Source: JBPYFK01 sp051984675 (GTDB taxonomy: Bacteria > Actinomycetota > Actinomycetes > Mycobacteriales > Pseudonocardiaceae). From it: a stretch of 64,000 nt of DNA. The notes under the pieces were generated by a model, which was given only the letters and a program-made list of their open reading frames with translations, ran no database searches and had not been told where the DNA came from. The stretch's first letter is position 1; each line of letters begins with the position of its first letter. Below, piece after piece: positions 61,907 to 64,000 of this stretch. The stretch spans positions 15,203 through 79,202 of the forward strand of contig JBPYFK010000184.1 in NCBI GenBank assembly GCA_051984675.1. Direction: 5' to 3'. The translations under genes and the position numbers were made by a program.

Positions 61907-62671
61907 TCAGGAGAGGAATCCGCGTAGCAGGGAGGCGCTGCCGTCGAGGTGTTCGGCCATCGCCTGGCGGGCGCTGGCCGGGTCGCCGTCGAGGATCGCC
62001 CGGACGATCCGCTCGTGCTGCTCGTTGGAGTGCGTGATGTTGCGTTCCAGCAGCGGGATCGCGTCCAGCAGCTCGTTGAGGCGCATGCGCACGTCGGCGA
62101 CCGCCGCGGTCAGCGACGCCGATGCTGTGACCTCGGCGATCGCGAGGTGCAGTCGGGAGTCCATCCGCCGGTAGCTGCGCAGGTCCGCCTCCGCCGCGTC
62201 GGCGAGCCGGCCGAGCAGGTGGGCCCGCTCGGCTTCGGTCAACGCGCGCCCGGCCGCCGCTTCGGCGGACCCGGTCTCCAGCACGTGCCGGTGCACCAGC
62301 GCGTCGTGCAGGTCGATGCCGGCTTCCTCGGCGGCCCGCCGCAGCGCGCGGCGGTTCGGTCGCGGAAGCTCGTGGCTGACGAAGGTGCCGCCGTACCGGC
62401 CCCGGCGCGATTCGAGGTACCCGGCCTCCTGTAATGCCCGGATGGCTTCCCTGAGGGTGACCCGGCTGACGTTGAGCCGGCCGGACAGCTCCCGCTCGCT
62501 GGGCAGCCGCTCGCCGGGTCCCACCACGCCAAGCCGGACGGCCTGCAGCAGCCGCTCCACGGTCTCCTCGAACGCGTTGCCCGCGCGCACGGCGCGAAAC
62601 AGCGCCTCCCCGGCCCGGTTGGGCGGCACCAGGTCGCGCGGAGGGCCGTCCGGCTCTGGCTGGCTGGTCAT
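61907..62671 (-). CDS. FadR-subfamily GntR regulator (FCD domain)
   Basis: 254 residues. N-terminal winged helix (LPSERELSGRLNVSRVTLRE then AIRALQEAGYLESRRG near residues 55-92) with the Gly-Gly-T-F-V wing, then an all-helical FCD effector domain with metal-site pattern residues (D...H...H). Regulators of this kind sense acids or acyl-CoAs. The gene is 17 bp after the SDR gene and thus in the aldehyde dehydrogenase operon, which it likely represses. ATG 62671 after GGGAG. Confidence 0.92.
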   Translation of the reverse strand: MTSQPEPDGPPRDLVPPNRAGEALFRAVRAGNAFEETVERLLQAVRLGVVGPGERLPSERELSGRLNVSRVTLREAIRALQEAGYLESRRGRYGGTFVSHELPRPNRRALRRAAEEAGIDLHDALVHRHVLETGSAEAAAGRALTEAERAHLLGRLADAAEADLRSYRRMDSRLHLAIAEVTASASLTAAVADVRMRLNELLDAIPLLERNITHSNEQHERIVRAILDGDPASARQAMAEHLDGSASLLRGFLS

Positions 62672-62691
62672 CATCGACTCCCGACTGCTGC

Positions 62692-63492
62692 TTACCCGCC
62701 GACGTTCTCGGGTGTCACGTACGCCGCCGAGATCCCACCGTCCACGAGGAATTCCGAGGCGGTGATGAACGAGGCGTCGTCACTGGCCAGGAATGCTACC
62801 GCCGCCGCGATCTCCGTCGGCCGCGCGAAGCGTCCCATCGGGACGTGCACCAGCCGGCGCTGCGCTTTCGCCGGGTCCTTGGCGAACAGCTCCTCCAGCA
62901 GCGGGGTGTTCACCGGCCCCGGGCACAGCGCGTTGACCCGGATGCCCTCGCGGGCGAACTGCACGCCGAGTTCCCGCGACATCGCCAACACGCCGCCCTT
63001 GCTCGCGGTGTAGGAGACCTGGGACGTGGCCGCGCCCATGACGGCGACGAACGACGCGGTGTTGACGATCGACCCGTGACCGGCGCGCCGCATGTACGGG
63101 ATCACGTGCTTGCAGCACAGGTAGACCGAAGTCAGGTTGACTTTCTGCACCCTGCGCCACGCCTCCAATCCGGTGTCCAAAATGGAGTCGTCATCCGGCG
63201 GGGAGATTCCGGCGTTGTTGAAGGCGATGTCGACTGATCCGAAACCGTCGTAGACCGTCTCGTACAGCTCCCGGACATCGGACTCGCTGGTGACGTCGGC
63301 GCGCACGAACAGTCCGTCCACTTCGGACGCAGCTTCCTTGCCGGCCGTCTCGTCGACGTCGGCGATGACCACCCGAGCGCCTTCGTCCATCAGGCGCCGC
63401 GCGGTCGCCAGGCCAATCCCGCTGCCCCCGCCAGTGATCACGGCAACGCGGCCGTCCAGGCGCCGCGCGGCGGGGATGTTCGTTTGAGACAT
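62692..63492 (-). CDS. Short-chain dehydrogenase/reductase of the aldehyde dehydrogenase operon
   Basis: 266 residues. TGGGSGIGLATA, NNAGISPPDDDS, catalytic Ser in NTASFVAVMG, Tyr-x3-Lys in SYTASKGG and the FLVDGGISAAY end. In actinobacteria an SDR-aldehyde dehydrogenase-FadR triplet often accompanies glutamine-synthetase-like genes for polyamine or ethanolamine use; those are not in this window, so the substrate stays open. ATG 63492 with GGAGG ten bases upstream. Confidence 0.9.
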   Translation of the reverse strand: MSQTNIPAARRLDGRVAVITGGGSGIGLATARRLMDEGARVVIADVDETAGKEAASEVDGLFVRADVTSESDVRELYETVYDGFGSVDIAFNNAGISPPDDDSILDTGLEAWRRVQKVNLTSVYLCCKHVIPYMRRAGHGSIVNTASFVAVMGAATSQVSYTASKGGVLAMSRELGVQFAREGIRVNALCPGPVNTPLLEELFAKDPAKAQRRLVHVPMGRFARPTEIAAAVAFLASDDASFITASEFLVDGGISAAYVTPENVGG

Positions 63493-63565
63493 GCTGGCCA
63501 GTCCTCCACTTCGCATTATCTACTGGTTCGCCCCGCTCGTGGGCGTCCCGCTACCGGACGACCCG

Positions 63566-64000
63566 CTAGTGGGTGCTCGCGAGAAAGACGTTCTTGGTCT
63601 CGGTGAACGCGGTGACCGCGTCTGGTCCGAGTTCCCGGCCCAGGCCGGACTGCTTGAACCCGCCGAAGGGGGTGGAGTAGCGCACCGAGGAGTGCGAGTT
63701 GACCGACAGGTTGCCCGCCTCGACCGCACGCGAAACCCGCAGCGCACGTCCCACGTCCCGAGTCCAGATCGAACCGGCCAGTCCGTACTCGGTGTCGTTG
63801 GCGATGCGTACCGCCTCGTCCTCGTCGGTGAACGGCAGCACGGTGACGACCGGCCCGAAGATCTCCTTGGTGAAGGCGGGAAAGGTGCGGTCGACCGGAG
63901 CCAGCACCGTCGGCGGGTACCAGAATCCAGGTCCTTCCGGGGCGTCGCCACGGAACGCCACCGGGGCGTCGTCGGGCACGAACGAGGCGACCCGTTCGAG
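63566..64000 (-). CDS. Aldehyde dehydrogenase, C-terminal part (5' end outside window)
   Basis: The last ~145 residues of an NAD(P)-dependent aldehyde dehydrogenase. Seen: KEIFGPVVTVLPF, EYGLAGSIWTRD, SVNSHSSVRYSTPFGGFKQSG and the closing FTETKNVF. The catalytic Cys lies outside the window. The N-S-H-S-S-V-R-Y-S-T-P variant is the form found in enzymes linked to gamma-glutamyl-amine or similar amine catabolism in actinobacteria, an impression rather than a test. Confidence 0.92.
   Translation of the reverse strand, partial: LERVASFVPDDAPVAFRGDAPEGPGFWYPPTVLAPVDRTFPAFTKEIFGPVVTVLPFTDEDEAVRIANDTEYGLAGSIWTRDVGRALRVSRAVEAGNLSVNSHSSVRYSTPFGGFKQSGLGRELGPDAVTAFTETKNVFLASTH

Overview
The window is uniformly GC-rich, with GTG/TTG starts, 4-bp stop/start overlaps, TetR and FadR-type regulators, a class I aldolase, a leaderless-gene style and the order polA - rpsA - coaE - uvrB with a PdtaR-type ANTAR regulator nearby. 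This is an actinobacterial chromosome, most likely a Pseudonocardiales genus such as Saccharopolyspora or Amycolatopsis (inference; no rRNA or tRNA gene was found to settle it).

Layout. 1-4.1 kb: a PEP/pyruvate-binding phosphotransferase-like enzyme coupled to a 14-TM MFS exporter, with a divergent TetR regulator and an obvious operator. 4.2-9.2 kb: formate/nitrite channel, Tex, and an SDR/TetR pair. 9.3-11.1 kb: an Acg-type nitroreductase and an Rv1733c-like membrane protein, with a DosR-box-like palindrome. 11.6-20.1 kb: NiCoT nickel/cobalt permease, Mut7-C protein, class I FBP aldolase, TIGR00027-type methyltransferase, membrane acyltransferase, secreted S37 peptidase, PPOX/F420 protein, DivIVA-like coiled-coil protein.

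20.8-35.2 kb is the most coherent block. A HAD hydrolase - APH-type kinase - ACAD10/11-type acyl-CoA dehydrogenase run, in the domain order of human ACAD10, is followed by an SDR, two more acyl-CoA dehydrogenases that look like a catalytic/non-catalytic pair, and a MaoC hydratase. A second set on the minus strand encodes an acyl-CoA synthetase, two SDRs, a TetR regulator and a quinone-oxidoreductase-like MDR enzyme. Three near-identical palindromes (core ACCGACTAGTCGGT) lie upstream of the three transcription units. I read this as one TetR-controlled regulon for activation, phosphorylation/elimination and beta-oxidation of an unusual, perhaps 4-hydroxylated, acyl substrate. Between the two halves lie two tiny peptide ORFs with strong Shine-Dalgarno sites and a truncated aldehyde dehydrogenase gene.

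35.3-43.2 kb: a RES/Xre-like toxin-antitoxin pair, TerC with a yybP-ykoY-like leader that hides its ribosome binding site, a fused alpha/beta-hydrolase-ABC ATPase with its permease, a SHOCT protein, and a patch of gene remnants with tandem repeats. 43.2-61 kb: mostly core genes (desaturase, uvrB, two DUF402 proteins, coaE-grpB, rpsA, polA, pdtaR) plus an unusual YhgE/Pip exporter with a degenerate ABC partner. 61-64 kb: an aldehyde dehydrogenase - SDR - FadR-type regulator - RbsD/FucU set that continues beyond the window. No CRISPR array, insertion sequence, prophage, tRNA or rRNA was recognised.
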